Notes: a model not told the origin generated them from the sequence alone. A stretch of DNA of 43,811 nt from Bacteroidaceae bacterium (GCA_017381475.1 JAFOCD010000131.1:1-43811); one strand, 5' to 3'; positions 10,032 to 19,283 are shown, counted from the stretch's first letter. Translations and numbers: made by a program.

Positions 10032-10103
10032 TAGCGCCTACGGGAATCGAACCCGTGTTCCATGCGTGAGAGGCATGTGTCCTAGCCACTAGACGAAAGC
10101 GCC
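10032..10103 (-). tRNA. tRNA-Glu (CTC), copy 2
   Basis: Base-for-base identical to the downstream copy, anticodon CTC, 49-base spacer. Part of a Ser-Glu-Glu transcript on the minus strand. Confidence 0.95.
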
Positions 10104-10118
10104 ATGTGCAAAATTAAG

Positions 10119-10205
10119 CGGAAGCTGGGGGATTCGAACCCCCGGTACGGTTACCCGTACGGCAGTTTAGCAAACTGCTGGTTTCAGCCACTCACCCAAA
10201 CTTCC
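10119..10205 (-). tRNA. tRNA-Ser (GCT)
   Basis: 87-nt class II tRNA with a long variable arm (TACGGGTAACCGTA hairpin), anticodon GCT in loop TTGCTAA, discriminator G. First gene of the tRNA operon, just behind a consensus promoter. Confidence 0.95.
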
Positions 10206-10243
10206 ATTTGGAATTAGCTTACTCCTCTCTTATTTTTGCTGTG

Positions 10244-10274
10244 CAAAGGTATTGCTTTATATTTGATTTCGCAA
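10244..10274 (-). promoter_or_regulatory. Promoter of the tRNA-Ser-Glu-Glu operon
   Basis: On the minus strand, TTGC (10271-10274), a 19-nt spacer, then TACCTTTG (10244-10251): a textbook Bacteroidetes promoter. The rest of 10,206-10,443 holds no gene that I can see. Confidence 0.8.
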
Positions 10275-10404
10275 GTGTTTTCGCAATTATTTTTTAAAAA
10301 AGTTGCATAATGTGTCCTCGATGGCGGTTGGAGCGTTTGTTTGGCTGGCTCATTTGTGGATGCAAACAGGCCTGAGAGTGAAAATGCATACTACTTGAGA
10401 CAAG

Positions 10405-10433
10405 AAAAAACCAGTACCGCTGGCGGTACTGGT
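10405..10433 (-). terminator. Terminator of the DUF349 gene
   Basis: An 11-base stem (10410-10420 with 10423-10433) followed on the minus strand by TTTTTTC. Confidence 0.82.
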
Positions 10434-10443
10434 TAGGTTCTGT

Positions 10444-12318
10444 TTATTTAGACTCTTTTTCGATTTCGTCCTCCACAAGGTGAATCTTGTCAAGGATTAC
10501 CTTGGCGTCGAGCTTGAGTTTCTCGACCTTCTGTCGCATTACATCGACAAGGCTGGCACCCTTCTTGTTCGATACGCTCAAGAAACCAATGTTGTTTTCA
10601 TAAGTCGCAATCTCGTTCTTCATTGCCTCGTACTGGCGTATGAGATGTTCGCGTTCGCGTTGTAGGCTACCCGCACCTTTACTGATGTTGTTGCGGAAGT
10701 TGGCGAGCTTACGCTCATTAGCATTGATATGAAGTTTGTCATATATTGCGCTTGTTGCCTGGCGGTACTCCTTGTAGAGCTTGTCCTTCTCCTTGAATGG
10801 CACATGGCCAATGGTATTCCACTCCTGTGTGAGTGCCTGAAGCTGCTTGGTCTGCTCGCCGGCGGGCAGGGTGGTGTCGATGGCGTTTATCTTTGCTATG
10901 ACTTCGCGCTTGAGTTTTAGGTTCTCCTGTTCGGCGTTGCGCTGTGTCGATGTAGCAGCGTTGCGTCTCTCAAAAAAATAGTCGCATGCGCTCACAAAAC
11001 GCTTCCACAGTATCTCTGAGTGCTTCTGTGCAACAGGGCCTGTCTCCTTCCACTCTTTCTGCAGCTTGGTGAGTTTGTCGGCTGTTGCTTTCCAGTCCTC
11101 GCTGTCCTTGAGCTGTTCAGCGTGCTCGCAGAGTTCTTTCTTGCGCTCGAGGTTCTTTGCCAGAGTGTTCTTTGTCTCCTTGAAGAATTCGCTTTTCTGC
11201 ACGAAGAAGTTGTCGCATGCCGCGCGGAATCGCTCGAAAATCTTCAGGTTCATCTTCTGTGGCGCGAAACCGATTTCCTTCCACTTTGCCTGCAGGTCAA
11301 GAATCTGCTGTGTGGCGTTGTTCCATGCCTGGTATGTCGTGAACTCGTCAAACTTCATCTGCTCAATCTCCTCGCAGATTGCTGTCTTCTTGTCAAGGTT
11401 CTCCTGTTCTTTCTCCTTCTTTGCCTCGAAATGCTCCTGGTGGCGGCGGTTGACGATGGTGGATGCTGTCTTGAAGCGTGTCCACATCTCCTCACGCAAG
11501 TCGGGTGCTACAGGGCCAGTCTCGCGGAACTCGTTGTGGAGTTGCTGGAGCTGGCGGAACGCACTGATTACATCTTCCTCGCCGGCGAGTGCCTCGGCCT
11601 GTATGCAAAGATTGGTCTTTATTTCAAGGTTCTTCTTGAAGTCATACTCACGGAACTCGTTGTTTATCTTGAGAACATCGTAGAACTGCTCCACGAGTAG
11701 CTGGTATTGCTTCCATAATGGTGCAACTTGGGCCTGTGGAACATTCTTTATCTCTTTCCATGCAGCCTGCAGGGTACGGAACTCGTTTACCTCGGGAGTG
11801 CCTTGTGCAGCCTTTTCTACGAGTGCCTGCAACTGCTCGAGCAACTGCATCTTTTTCTCGTAGTTCTCCTGCATTTCTTTCTCCTGTGCAGCCAACCAAG
11901 CGTTGCGCTTTGCCTTTATCTGACCCAGATACTGCTTGAAGTCCTCCTCAAACTCGTCGAGCTGTGGTACGAAAAGTGCCTCTTCGCCACCCTGGGCAAT
12001 ATGCTCTTTGAGGGCTGTCTCAATCTCTGCTGTGCGCATGCGGTAGAAAAGCACCTTGAGTCCCTCGACCTCGGCCTTGTTGTTGAGCGCATCGTCGCTG
12101 TCGGCTATTGTCTTCAAGCGTTCGATAATCTCCTCGCGGCTTACCGGTTTTGCGACTTCGGTTTCTGTTGCTGCATCTTCTGCTGGTACTTGTGGAGTCT
12201 CCTCGTTGATGCTGTTCTGCTCTGTGAAATCAGTCGTAACGGCATTTACAGCCTCTTCAGGAGTACTCGCAATGTTCAACTCTTCAGGTTGTACATTCGA
12301 TTTAATACTTTCGCTCAT
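10444..12318 (-). CDS. DUF349 multi-repeat coiled-coil protein
   Basis: 624 residues, acidic at the N-terminus (~90 residues of low complexity), then almost entirely helical. At least five ~75-residue DUF349 repeats are recognisable by their W/F-K-E-G-x-A/V-P cores: AAWKEIKNVPQAQ, RETGPVAPD, AKWKEIGFAPQK, KEWKETGPVAQK and QEWNTIGHVPFK. No catalytic motif, signal peptide or membrane segment. Proteins of this layout are widespread in Bacteroidetes; their function is not established to my knowledge, so a cytoplasmic scaffold or RNA-associated role would be speculation. Transcribed alone, with its own leader and terminator. Confidence 0.85.
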   Translation of the reverse strand: MSESIKSNVQPEELNIASTPEEAVNAVTTDFTEQNSINEETPQVPAEDAATETEVAKPVSREEIIERLKTIADSDDALNNKAEVEGLKVLFYRMRTAEIETALKEHIAQGGEEALFVPQLDEFEEDFKQYLGQIKAKRNAWLAAQEKEMQENYEKKMQLLEQLQALVEKAAQGTPEVNEFRTLQAAWKEIKNVPQAQVAPLWKQYQLLVEQFYDVLKINNEFREYDFKKNLEIKTNLCIQAEALAGEEDVISAFRQLQQLHNEFRETGPVAPDLREEMWTRFKTASTIVNRRHQEHFEAKKEKEQENLDKKTAICEEIEQMKFDEFTTYQAWNNATQQILDLQAKWKEIGFAPQKMNLKIFERFRAACDNFFVQKSEFFKETKNTLAKNLERKKELCEHAEQLKDSEDWKATADKLTKLQKEWKETGPVAQKHSEILWKRFVSACDYFFERRNAATSTQRNAEQENLKLKREVIAKINAIDTTLPAGEQTKQLQALTQEWNTIGHVPFKEKDKLYKEYRQATSAIYDKLHINANERKLANFRNNISKGAGSLQREREHLIRQYEAMKNEIATYENNIGFLSVSNKKGASLVDVMRQKVEKLKLDAKVILDKIHLVEDEIEKESK

Positions 12319-12363
12319 TCTTCTAACTTTTTTGGTTTATAAAAAGCAATGCAAAAACAATGT

Positions 12364-12390
12364 GGCTTTCCATTTATGCAACGGAAAGCC
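12364..12390 (-). other. Hairpin in the leader of the DUF349 gene
   Basis: GGCTTTCC (12364-12371) pairs with GGAAAGCC (12383-12390) over an 11-nt loop. It lies between the probable -7 box (12415-12422) and the start at 12318, so it would fold in the 5' leader, or act as terminator of the upstream esterase gene. Confidence 0.45.
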
Positions 12391-12414
12391 CCCAATGTCT
12401 TTCTGCAGTTTCTG

Positions 12415-12422
12415 CAAATATA
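12415..12422 (-). promoter_or_regulatory. Possible -7 box of the DUF349 gene
   Basis: Minus strand TATATTTG fits TAnnTTTG; the -33 element is poor. It implies an ~90-nt leader. Confidence 0.45.
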
Positions 12423-12493
12423 ATGGATATTTTAAGATTTGGTTTAAATTTTCAAGAAAAAAAGGTTTTTGTGTGCCTTTTCGCCTTTCAGGG

Positions 12494-13714
12494 TTATTCT
12501 ATCTCAACCTCTATGATGCAGGGGAATGCATAGCTGCGGTCGTTGCGCAGGTTGAGTGTGTTGTACATGTTGGCAATTGTGCGGCGTGGCTTTACGCGTG
12601 CAATCTTCTTGCCGTTGTAGTAAACGGTTACTTTCTTGTCAAGGTCTACAAGGTGGTCGTTGAGATATATTGTGAGCCTTGTGTAGTCGCACTTTTCTAT
12701 GTGGATGTTGTTGCCTTCGATGCTTGCAATGACGGTCTTGCCTTGCTCTACCTCATTGCTTGGGGCTGTGAGCCAGTAGAAGTGCTCGCGTGTGACGAGC
12801 TCCTGACGCCATACAATCTCCTTGGGGTATGGGTTGCGGCGGTATTGTGCCATCCAACCTATTGCTGCGGTGTCTACACGGTCCATCCAATGGCCTTTGC
12901 CCTCGATGATGTTGTTGCTGTGTATGTACTTGCCGGGGTGTGCTGCGCTGAGCGAGTCCATGACCTGTGCTTTCTCCTTTGCAAGAGTGTTGCGGTCATA
13001 ATAATGGTCGTGCTCACCCATCCATATCATGTATGGGGTGTTCATCAGGTTTATCTGCTCGGCTTCGCCGGGATGTCCTGCCATCATTGATGCTGCAGCC
13101 CATTTGTCGGCCATTCGGGGTGCCACACGCCACACGCCGTCGCCGCCGGCCGAGTAACCAAGAAGGTATACCTTGTTGGGGTTCACGCCTTCGAATACCA
13201 CGCATGCCCTGATTACATCCTCCAACAGTTCGTCAAGTCCCTTGCGGTGCCACAGGTCCGAGGTGTTCCATGGCGCACGGGGGGCTATGTATACTCCCTC
13301 GGCCGGTTCGTAGAGGTAAATCTGGTTCATCCATTGCTCATCGTTGACTTCCTTGGGGCAGTGTCCGCCACCATGCATGGAGATGTAGAGACTGCGTCCG
13401 TCCTTGGGCGCGATGCCGAACACACGGCATGCGCAAGCCAACTTTATGGAGTCGTTGGCAATGGTCATTCGCTGCCATTGTACGCCAAGTTCCTGGGCGC
13501 TCTTTTGGAGCCATATTGAGTCTATGGCGTATGATGCCTCAATGCAGTCGGCTTTGCTGAGTTTCTTGTTGGAAAAGCTTTGGCTTGTGAGTTCTCCCTT
13601 AGGTTCTTTCAGCCACGCTTTGAATTCCTTGATCTGTGCATTTGAAACGGTTGGAGTAATAAACAACAATACCGCTATGGCGGCAATTGTTGTCATGATA
13701 TTAAGTCTTTTCAT
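12494..13714 (-). CDS. Secreted alpha/beta hydrolase (esterase/depolymerase-like)
   Basis: 406 residues with a cleavable signal peptide (~1-26, ending SNAQ), so periplasmic or secreted. Alpha/beta-hydrolase features: oxyanion motif HGGGH at 114-118; nucleophile elbow GYSAGG with Ser188; likely acid Asp236 or Asp240 (GEHDHYYD); His275 in GKGHWMD. The ~100 C-terminal residues look like a separate beta-rich accessory domain. Overall closest to the PHB-depolymerase/feruloyl-esterase-like superfamily, but the substrate cannot be read from sequence. The start lies 5 bases after the mgtE stop, making it the last gene of an rsmA-mgtE-hydrolase run; the partnership may be positional only. Confidence 0.82.
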   Translation of the reverse strand: MKRLNIMTTIAAIAVLLFITPTVSNAQIKEFKAWLKEPKGELTSQSFSNKKLSKADCIEASYAIDSIWLQKSAQELGVQWQRMTIANDSIKLACACRVFGIAPKDGRSLYISMHGGGHCPKEVNDEQWMNQIYLYEPAEGVYIAPRAPWNTSDLWHRKGLDELLEDVIRACVVFEGVNPNKVYLLGYSAGGDGVWRVAPRMADKWAAASMMAGHPGEAEQINLMNTPYMIWMGEHDHYYDRNTLAKEKAQVMDSLSAAHPGKYIHSNNIIEGKGHWMDRVDTAAIGWMAQYRRNPYPKEIVWRQELVTREHFYWLTAPSNEVEQGKTVIASIEGNNIHIEKCDYTRLTIYLNDHLVDLDKKVTVYYNGKKIARVKPRRTIANMYNTLNLRNDRSYAFPCIIEVEIE

Positions 13715-13718
13715 ATCT

Positions 13719-15071
13719 TTATAACATAAGTTCGCTCAGCATCATTGATATCAGCATATAGAATGTCATACCGCTGAGGTCGTTTATAATCTGTATGAAC
13801 GGTCCTGTGGCTACGGCCGGGTTAATTTTGATTCTTTCTAGTACCATAGGTATTAAAGTACCGAAACTTGACGCGAACAGCACTACAACGAAGAGGCTTA
13901 GCGGTACGGAGAGGCTTACGATGTCTGCGGGGCCATATACAAAGAAATTGTATATGTAGACCATGAGCGACAATATCGTGGCGTTGATGGTCGCGACAAC
14001 CAGTTCCTTCATTATGTGCTTGAAAATGTGCTTGGGATTGAGCGAGTTGTTAGCAAGTCCTTGCACGGCGATGGCCGAGGACTGTGTTCCTACATTTCCA
14101 CCCATTCCGGCGAGGAGCGGAATGAAAAGTGCCATTTCGGGGTGGTCACCAAGGGTATTGGTGAAGCAGTTGAGCAACAGTGATGAACCGATACCTCCAA
14201 GCATACCGATAATAAGCCATGGAAGGCGTGCCTTAGTCTGCACGAAGACGCTGTCTCCGGTCTCGACATCCTGAGTAAGACCGGCGGTGAGTTGCTGGTC
14301 GTGTTCGGTCTGTTCGCGAACCTCGTCCATGATGTCGTCGACAGTAATCTGTCCTACAAGGCGGTTGATCTTGTCGACAACGGGGATTGCTACAAGGTTG
14401 TATTTTTCAATGAGCATTGTCACTTCGTCAATAGGGGTGTCTACATCCACACTGATGATCTTTGTATCCATGACATGCTTCACTTTTGATACCGATGGGC
14501 TGGTAATCATCTTTTTTAGTGGGAAAAGACCACACAAACGCTCGTCGTCATCAACAACATATATGTAGTAGATTTCATCAAGTTCTTCGGCTTGCTGGCG
14601 CATCTCCTTGAGGCACTCTGGCATACTCCAATTTCCGTTCACAACCACCATTTCGGTACTCATGAGACCACCGGCGGTGTCCTCGTCATATTGCAGAAGG
14701 TCGACGATGTCGCCCGCGAGCTCAATGTCCTGGATGTTTGAAAGCACCTCTTCCTGCTTCTCCTCGTCCATGTCGCGGATAATCTCAACGGCGTCGTCGG
14801 TATCCATGTAGTTGACGAAACGTCTGGCAATGGCTTCGGATGGAAGTTCTTCGAGCAGATCATTACGCAAGTCCTCATCCATCTCAATGAGGGCGTCGGC
14901 TGCAGTTTCGTTGTCGAGTTGACGGTAGAGGAAACGCGCCTGTTCAGTTGTGAGCTCAACGCAAATTTCGGCAATGTCGGCTGGGTGCAATTTTGACACC
15001 GCCTCCTGCAACAGCACCGAGTCTTTTTGCTCAATGAGTTCCTTTATGTGGTTTATGAATTCCTTGGTCAT
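13719..15071 (-). CDS. mgtE: MgtE-family magnesium transporter
   Basis: 450 residues in the standard MgtE order: an acidic N-domain of helical repeats (about 1-130), two CBS domains (about 135-262, with the DDIMDEV end of the second), a plug helix, and five transmembrane segments (about 285-450) ending at the inner membrane. MgtE is a homodimeric Mg2+ channel; its cytosolic N and CBS domains bind Mg2+ and close the pore when cytosolic Mg2+ is high. The many acidic residues needed for this are present. The start is 12 bases after the rsmA stop. No Mg riboswitch is visible upstream, as the gene lies inside the operon. Confidence 0.95.
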   Translation of the reverse strand: MTKEFINHIKELIEQKDSVLLQEAVSKLHPADIAEICVELTTEQARFLYRQLDNETAADALIEMDEDLRNDLLEELPSEAIARRFVNYMDTDDAVEIIRDMDEEKQEEVLSNIQDIELAGDIVDLLQYDEDTAGGLMSTEMVVVNGNWSMPECLKEMRQQAEELDEIYYIYVVDDDERLCGLFPLKKMITSPSVSKVKHVMDTKIISVDVDTPIDEVTMLIEKYNLVAIPVVDKINRLVGQITVDDIMDEVREQTEHDQQLTAGLTQDVETGDSVFVQTKARLPWLIIGMLGGIGSSLLLNCFTNTLGDHPEMALFIPLLAGMGGNVGTQSSAIAVQGLANNSLNPKHIFKHIMKELVVATINATILSLMVYIYNFFVYGPADIVSLSVPLSLFVVVLFASSFGTLIPMVLERIKINPAVATGPFIQIINDLSGMTFYMLISMMLSELML

Positions 15072-15083
15072 AATCTCTCGCTT

Positions 15084-15869
15084 TTATACCAGTTCGCGTT
15101 CAACTTTGTTTGTGAGTTCAATGAATTCGGCGATTGACAACTGCTCGGGGCGTTTGTCGAGAACCGGGTCGCTCAAAAGTGACGACTCCTTGCCTACAAT
15201 CTGCTGTATCGAATTGCGCAGTTTCTTCCTTCTTTGGTTGAATGTTCCCTTTACAATCTTGCGGAACAGTGTCTCATCACACTCAAGGCTTGTGCGTGTA
15301 TTGCGTTTCATGAGTACTACCGCACTCTTCACCTTGGGCGGTGGCGAGAATACATTTTCGTCAACGGTGAAAAGGTATTCTACATCATACCACAACTGTA
15401 TGAAGATGCTCAGTATGCCGTATGCCTTGGTACCGGGTTTGGCCGCAAGGCGTTCGCCCACCTCCTTCTGTATCATTCCACTGCAATAGGGTATATACTC
15501 CTTGTATTCGAGCATCTTGAAAAATATTTGGCTCGAAATGTTATATGGATAATTACCTGTGAGCATGAATTGTTCACCGCCAAAAAGACGGTCGAGCTTC
15601 ATCTTTAAGAAATCATCGGGGATGATGTTCTCCTCCTGCAGTTGCGGCATGTTCTTGCGAAGGTAGGCTACAGACTCTTCATCAATCTCTACAACTTTGA
15701 TGTCGTGGGGCTTCTCAAGCAGAAAACGGGTTAGGACACCCATTCCGGGGCCAACCTCCAACACCGGTATGCCGGGGCATACATCAACAGTGTCTGCAAT
15801 TCTCTTTGCAATTGAAAGGTCAATGAGAAAATGCTGTCCCAATCTTTTCTTTGCTGTAACTTCCTTCAT
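15084..15869 (-). CDS. rsmA: 16S rRNA dimethyladenosine transferase RsmA/KsgA
   Basis: 261 residues, normal for the family. It dimethylates two adjacent adenosines in helix 45 of 16S rRNA using S-adenosylmethionine. Visible motifs: KRLGQHFL at the N-terminus, SAM motif I EVGPGMG (38-44), acidic VEIDEES (60-66) and the catalytic NYPYN (106-110). The C-terminal helical domain is complete. First gene of the rsmA-mgtE-hydrolase run. A possible minus-strand -7 box (TAACTTTG, 15977-15984) sits ~110 bases upstream. Confidence 0.96.
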   Translation of the reverse strand: MKEVTAKKRLGQHFLIDLSIAKRIADTVDVCPGIPVLEVGPGMGVLTRFLLEKPHDIKVVEIDEESVAYLRKNMPQLQEENIIPDDFLKMKLDRLFGGEQFMLTGNYPYNISSQIFFKMLEYKEYIPYCSGMIQKEVGERLAAKPGTKAYGILSIFIQLWYDVEYLFTVDENVFSPPPKVKSAVVLMKRNTRTSLECDETLFRKIVKGTFNQRRKKLRNSIQQIVGKESSLLSDPVLDKRPEQLSIAEFIELTNKVERELV

Positions 15870-15930
15870 CGCCGCTTGCTTTTTTTATTTAATAATGCTT
15901 AAAAAAGCAGTTTTTCTTCAATAATTATTT

Positions 15931-15938
15931 TATCTTTG
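15931..15938 (+). promoter_or_regulatory. -7 box for the flippase-like gene
   Basis: TATCTTTG followed by CGAAG, a typical Bacteroidetes -7 context, 77 bases before the GTG start. It faces a possible rsmA promoter on the other strand. Confidence 0.6.
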
Positions 15939-16014
15939 CGAAGGTACTTGCACAAGGCCATATTGTCGCAATGTTGCAAAGTTAACCAAAACTATTAAAA
16001 ATGTTCCAAAAGTT

Positions 16015-16983
16015 GTGAAAAAGATTATCAATTATACATTAAAAACCGTGTTGCCAATCATACTGGGTGTGCTTATCCTGTATGTGGTATACAAGGATTT
16101 TAAATTTTCACAGTTGTGGAGCGAGTTGAAGGAAATGAATCTTTTTTGGTTTGCGCTTTCAACGGCTTTTGGTATAATGAGTCATGTGATAAGGGGTTGG
16201 CGTTGGAAACTCTCGCTCGCTCCGTTGGGGTATAATCCTTCGTCTGCAGTTTGCGTGAATTCGGTATATGTGGCATATGCGGCGAATCTTGTCTTGCCAC
16301 GTGTGGGCGAGGTGTCGCGCTGTGTGATATTGGAAAAACATGAGCATGTGCCGTTTGCCCATGCCTTGGGTACACTTGTCATGGAGAGAATGCTTGATAC
16401 AGCCATGGTGTTGTTGATAACATTTGTGGCAGTGGTGTTGCAATGGCAAGTGTTCAGTGCATTTATCAATGATACCGGAGTAGAGGTTTCAGGCATAGTT
16501 ATAGCGCTTTTGTCGGTGTTGGCTATTGGTGTACTCTCATTCTTTTTTATTAGAAAATTGTCAATATGGAAAAAGATAAAATCTTTCATTACTCGTTTTA
16601 TGGAGGGTGTACTCTCGGTTACGAAAATGAAGGACGGCTGGCTGTTCCTGCTTGAGACCATAGGCATCTGGTTTTGCTATTTCATGCAGTTCTATCTTTG
16701 TTTCTTCTGTTTTGACTTTAGTAGTGATTTGTCTGTGGCAGCGGCATTGCTGTTGTTTGTCGGTGGCAGCATTGCTGTTGTCGTCCCAACAACAAATGGA
16801 GCCGGTCCATGGCACTATGTAATAATCAGCATAATGGTACTTTATGGCATCTCGGAAACAGACGCGGGCGTTTTTGCGTTGATAGTGCATGGCACACAGA
16901 CGTTGCTCGTGGCAGTCTTGGGTATATATGGTATTGTCTCTTTGCGTTTCAGAGGTGTTAATCAAAGGAAAATAAAAGCATAA
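16015..16983 (+). CDS. LPG-synthase-TM / UPF0104 family membrane protein
   Basis: 322 residues, about eight hydrophobic segments. It matches the flippase-like domain of the lysylphosphatidylglycerol synthase TM family (also called UPF0104/AglD-like). Typical features are the R-W-x-L-L/S-L-like RGWRWKLSLAPLG near residue 61, an LPRVGEVSRC stretch (~94-103), and PTTNGAGPWHYV (~260-271). No synthase (MprF C-terminal) domain is attached. The start is a GTG at 16015, as the nearby ATG at 16001 is out of frame. Inferred to sit in the inner membrane and perhaps move a lipid-linked substrate; the substrate is unknown. pepD follows after 24 bases. Confidence 0.8.
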   Translation: MKKIINYTLKTVLPIILGVLILYVVYKDFKFSQLWSELKEMNLFWFALSTAFGIMSHVIRGWRWKLSLAPLGYNPSSAVCVNSVYVAYAANLVLPRVGEVSRCVILEKHEHVPFAHALGTLVMERMLDTAMVLLITFVAVVLQWQVFSAFINDTGVEVSGIVIALLSVLAIGVLSFFFIRKLSIWKKIKSFITRFMEGVLSVTKMKDGWLFLLETIGIWFCYFMQFYLCFFCFDFSSDLSVAAALLLFVGGSIAVVVPTTNGAGPWHYVIISIMVLYGISETDAGVFALIVHGTQTLLVAVLGIYGIVSLRFRGVNQRKIKA

Positions 16984-17007
16984 ATATTTATAATTAACTT
17001 TTGTATT

Positions 17008-18465
17008 ATGGCAGTTACAATTAAAGATCTTCAACCACGCGAGGTGTGGAAGCACTTCGAGGCGTTGACCCAGGTGCCTCGTCCATCGGGCCACCTTGAG
17101 AAAATTCAGAAATATTTGCTCGATTTTGGCAAAAGTATCAATGTTGAGACTTGGCAGGACGAGGCTGGCAATATCATCATGCGCAAGCCTGCTACTCCAG
17201 GTCTTGAGAACCGAAAGGGAATTATTCTGCAGGCACACATGGATATGGTGCCACAGAAGACCCCAGACAGTAAGCACGACTTTGAGAACGACCCTATTAC
17301 AACCGTTGTGAAGGGTGATTGGCTCTATGCCGACAATACGACACTTGGCGCAGACAACGGTCTTGGTGTTGCAGCAATCATGGCTATCATGGAGGATTCT
17401 TCATTGCAACATGGTCCTCTTGAGGCGCTCATCACTGCTGATGAGGAGACTGGAATGTTTGGCGCTTTCGGTCTCAAGGGCGGCGAACTCGAGGGTGAAC
17501 TCCTTTTGAACCTTGATTCAGAGGAGGAAGGTGTTCTCTACATTGGTTGCGCCGGCGGTCTTGACATCTCAGCTTCTATGGAGTTTATGGAGGAAGAGAG
17601 TGACGATGCCGATGTTGCAGTGCGCGTTCAGCTTAAGGGCTTGCGTGGCGGTCACTCAGGTCTTGAGATCAACGCTGGCCGTGGTAATGCCAACAAGCTG
17701 ATGGCGCGTTTTGTACGCGAGGCTATGGACGAACTTGCAGTAGTACTTGCAAGTTGGAACGGCGGTAATATGCGCAATGCTATCCCCGCAAGTTGCGAGG
17801 TTGTACTCACATTGCCCGAGGAGGCTATCGATGAGCTCAAGGAGATTGCAGCAAAGTACGAAGCGCTCTACAATAGCGAGTATGCAACGATTGAGGAGGG
17901 TATCACTATTACTGTAAGTGAGACCGAAATGCCCGAAACAGTTGTGCCACAGGAAATACAGGACAACCTTGTTGATGTTATCCTTGCTTGCCACGACGGT
18001 GTGTTGCGTTTCATCCCGACAATCCCCGATACAGTTGAGACTTCAAGCAACCTCTCAATTGTTACAATCGGTGAGGGCAAGGCCGAGATTAATATCCTTG
18101 CACGCAGCTCTTGCGATACTATGAAGGAGTTCCTTGCATTGCAGCTCTCAAGTTGCTTCGCAATGGCGGGTATGAAAGTTGAACTCAGCGGTGGCTACAG
18201 TGGCTGGCAGCCAAATGTGAACTCTCCATTGTTGGCGGCGCTGAAGACTGCATACAATGACATGTTCGGCAAGTTACCCGATGTACGCGTTATACATGCC
18301 GGTTTGGAGTGTGGTATCATTTCTACAAACTATCCAAAGATGGATATGGTATCATTCGGCCCTACGCTGATGTCTCCTCATTCTCCAACAGAGCGCGTTG
18401 AGATTCCTACTGTAGAGAAATTCTACTCGCTTGTAAAGGCGCTTGTAGCGAACGGTGTACTTTAA
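17008..18465 (+). CDS. pepD: Aminoacyl-histidine dipeptidase (Xaa-His dipeptidase, M20), paralogue 1
   Basis: 485 residues, usual PepD length. It hydrolyses dipeptides such as Xaa-His in the cytosol with two metal ions. M20 ligands are visible: His77-x-Asp79 (QAHMDM), bridging Asp116 (LGADNGLG), the general-base pair Glu146-Glu147 (DEETGM), the Asp in LNLDSEEEG, and a C-terminal His in SPHSPTERVE. The inserted dimerisation (lid) domain carries GGHSGLEINAGRGNANK. No signal peptide. A strong terminator follows. A clearly related gene of identical length lies at 35,652-37,109, so the organism keeps two PepD enzymes. Confidence 0.93.
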   Translation: MAVTIKDLQPREVWKHFEALTQVPRPSGHLEKIQKYLLDFGKSINVETWQDEAGNIIMRKPATPGLENRKGIILQAHMDMVPQKTPDSKHDFENDPITTVVKGDWLYADNTTLGADNGLGVAAIMAIMEDSSLQHGPLEALITADEETGMFGAFGLKGGELEGELLLNLDSEEEGVLYIGCAGGLDISASMEFMEEESDDADVAVRVQLKGLRGGHSGLEINAGRGNANKLMARFVREAMDELAVVLASWNGGNMRNAIPASCEVVLTLPEEAIDELKEIAAKYEALYNSEYATIEEGITITVSETEMPETVVPQEIQDNLVDVILACHDGVLRFIPTIPDTVETSSNLSIVTIGEGKAEINILARSSCDTMKEFLALQLSSCFAMAGMKVELSGGYSGWQPNVNSPLLAALKTAYNDMFGKLPDVRVIHAGLECGIISTNYPKMDMVSFGPTLMSPHSPTERVEIPTVEKFYSLVKALVANGVL

Positions 18466-18490
18466 TGCACTCAGGTTTATTAGCTGTATG

Positions 18491-18522
18491 AACGGATCCC
18501 GGGATCGGGATCCGTTTTTTTA
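18491..18522 (+). terminator. Terminator of pepD (paralogue 1)
   Basis: AACGGATCCC (18491-18500) pairs with GGGATCCGTT (18507-18516), then T7. Confidence 0.9.
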
Positions 18523-18582
18523 TATAATTGCCGTTATTCCATCATTTTTTTGCGCAGTGTGAAATAAAAACTCAAAAAATGT

Positions 18583-18610
18583 TGTTTTTAATGAATTTTT
18601 GATAAATTTG
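18583..18610 (+). promoter_or_regulatory. Promoter of the DUF3332 lipoprotein gene
   Basis: TTG (18583-18585), 17 nt, then TAAATTTG (18603-18610), 58 nt before the start. The spacer is shorter than ideal. Confidence 0.55.
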
Positions 18611-18668
18611 CGGAGTTGCAAGTTGTATTTTATCATTTGCAATTTTATTAACCTTAATTTATATAACT

Positions 18669-19211
18669 ATGAAAAAGTCTTTGAAATTATCTGCGTTATT
18701 GCTTTCTGCAACTATCTTGTTCTCGTCTTGTATCGGTTCTTTCCACTTGACAAACAAAATTAAGGATTGGAATAGTAATATTGGTAATAAATGGGTAAAT
18801 GAGCTTGTGTTTATAGCATGTCATATTGTTCCTGTTTATGAAATTTCGATATTTGTAGATGCAGTAGTGCTCAACTCAATTGAGTTCTGGACTGGCAAAA
18901 AGGCTGTTGCTAATGTTGGCGACACAAAGATTGTGAAGAACGCTCAGGGACAGGACGTTGAGGTTACAGCATTGGAGAATGGCTACAAACTATCTAACGG
19001 TGAGAACTCAATGAATATTCTGTTTGATGAGGAAACCCAGATTTGGAGTGCAGAGTACAACAACCAGACAACACAACTTATTAAGATTGTTGACGGCAAC
19101 AATGCTCAACTCTTCCTTTTGAACGGTGATGTAATGGATATTACTATGGATGCTCAGGGTGTTGAACTTGCTCGTCAGTGCATGATGAACAGTTTTGCTT
19201 TGAACAAGTAA
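18669..19211 (+). CDS. DUF3332 lipoprotein
   Basis: 180 residues, a usual length. The signal peptide ends in a lipobox at Cys21 (LFSSCIGSF). The sequence pattern CIGSFHLTNKIKDWN followed by GNKWVNELVF and a hydrophobic stretch (HIVPVYEISIFVDAVVLNSIEFW, ~57-79) is that of the DUF3332 family. The last ~100 residues are beta-rich and hydrophilic. The family's role is unknown. Monocistronic: its own promoter and a strong terminator flank it. Confidence 0.87.
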   Translation: MKKSLKLSALLLSATILFSSCIGSFHLTNKIKDWNSNIGNKWVNELVFIACHIVPVYEISIFVDAVVLNSIEFWTGKKAVANVGDTKIVKNAQGQDVEVTALENGYKLSNGENSMNILFDEETQIWSAEYNNQTTQLIKIVDGNNAQLFLLNGDVMDITMDAQGVELARQCMMNSFALNK

Positions 19212-19234
19212 TCCTTATAGATAATTTGAATATG

Positions 19235-19267
19235 CAGAGCCACCTTTTTAGGTGGCTCTGTTGTTTT
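19235..19267 (+). terminator. Terminator of the DUF3332 gene
   Basis: CAGAGCCACCT (19235-19245) pairs with AGGTGGCTCTG (19250-19260) around TTTT, followed by TTGTTTTT. Confidence 0.9.
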
Positions 19268-19283
19268 TACGTCTCATATTTGC

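Noticed and set aside
11020..12342. Long plus-strand frames opposite the DUF349 gene
   Set aside because: The Leu/Cys-rich translation is what the complement of a Glu/Lys/Gln-rich coiled-coil gene gives; no start context or family motif.
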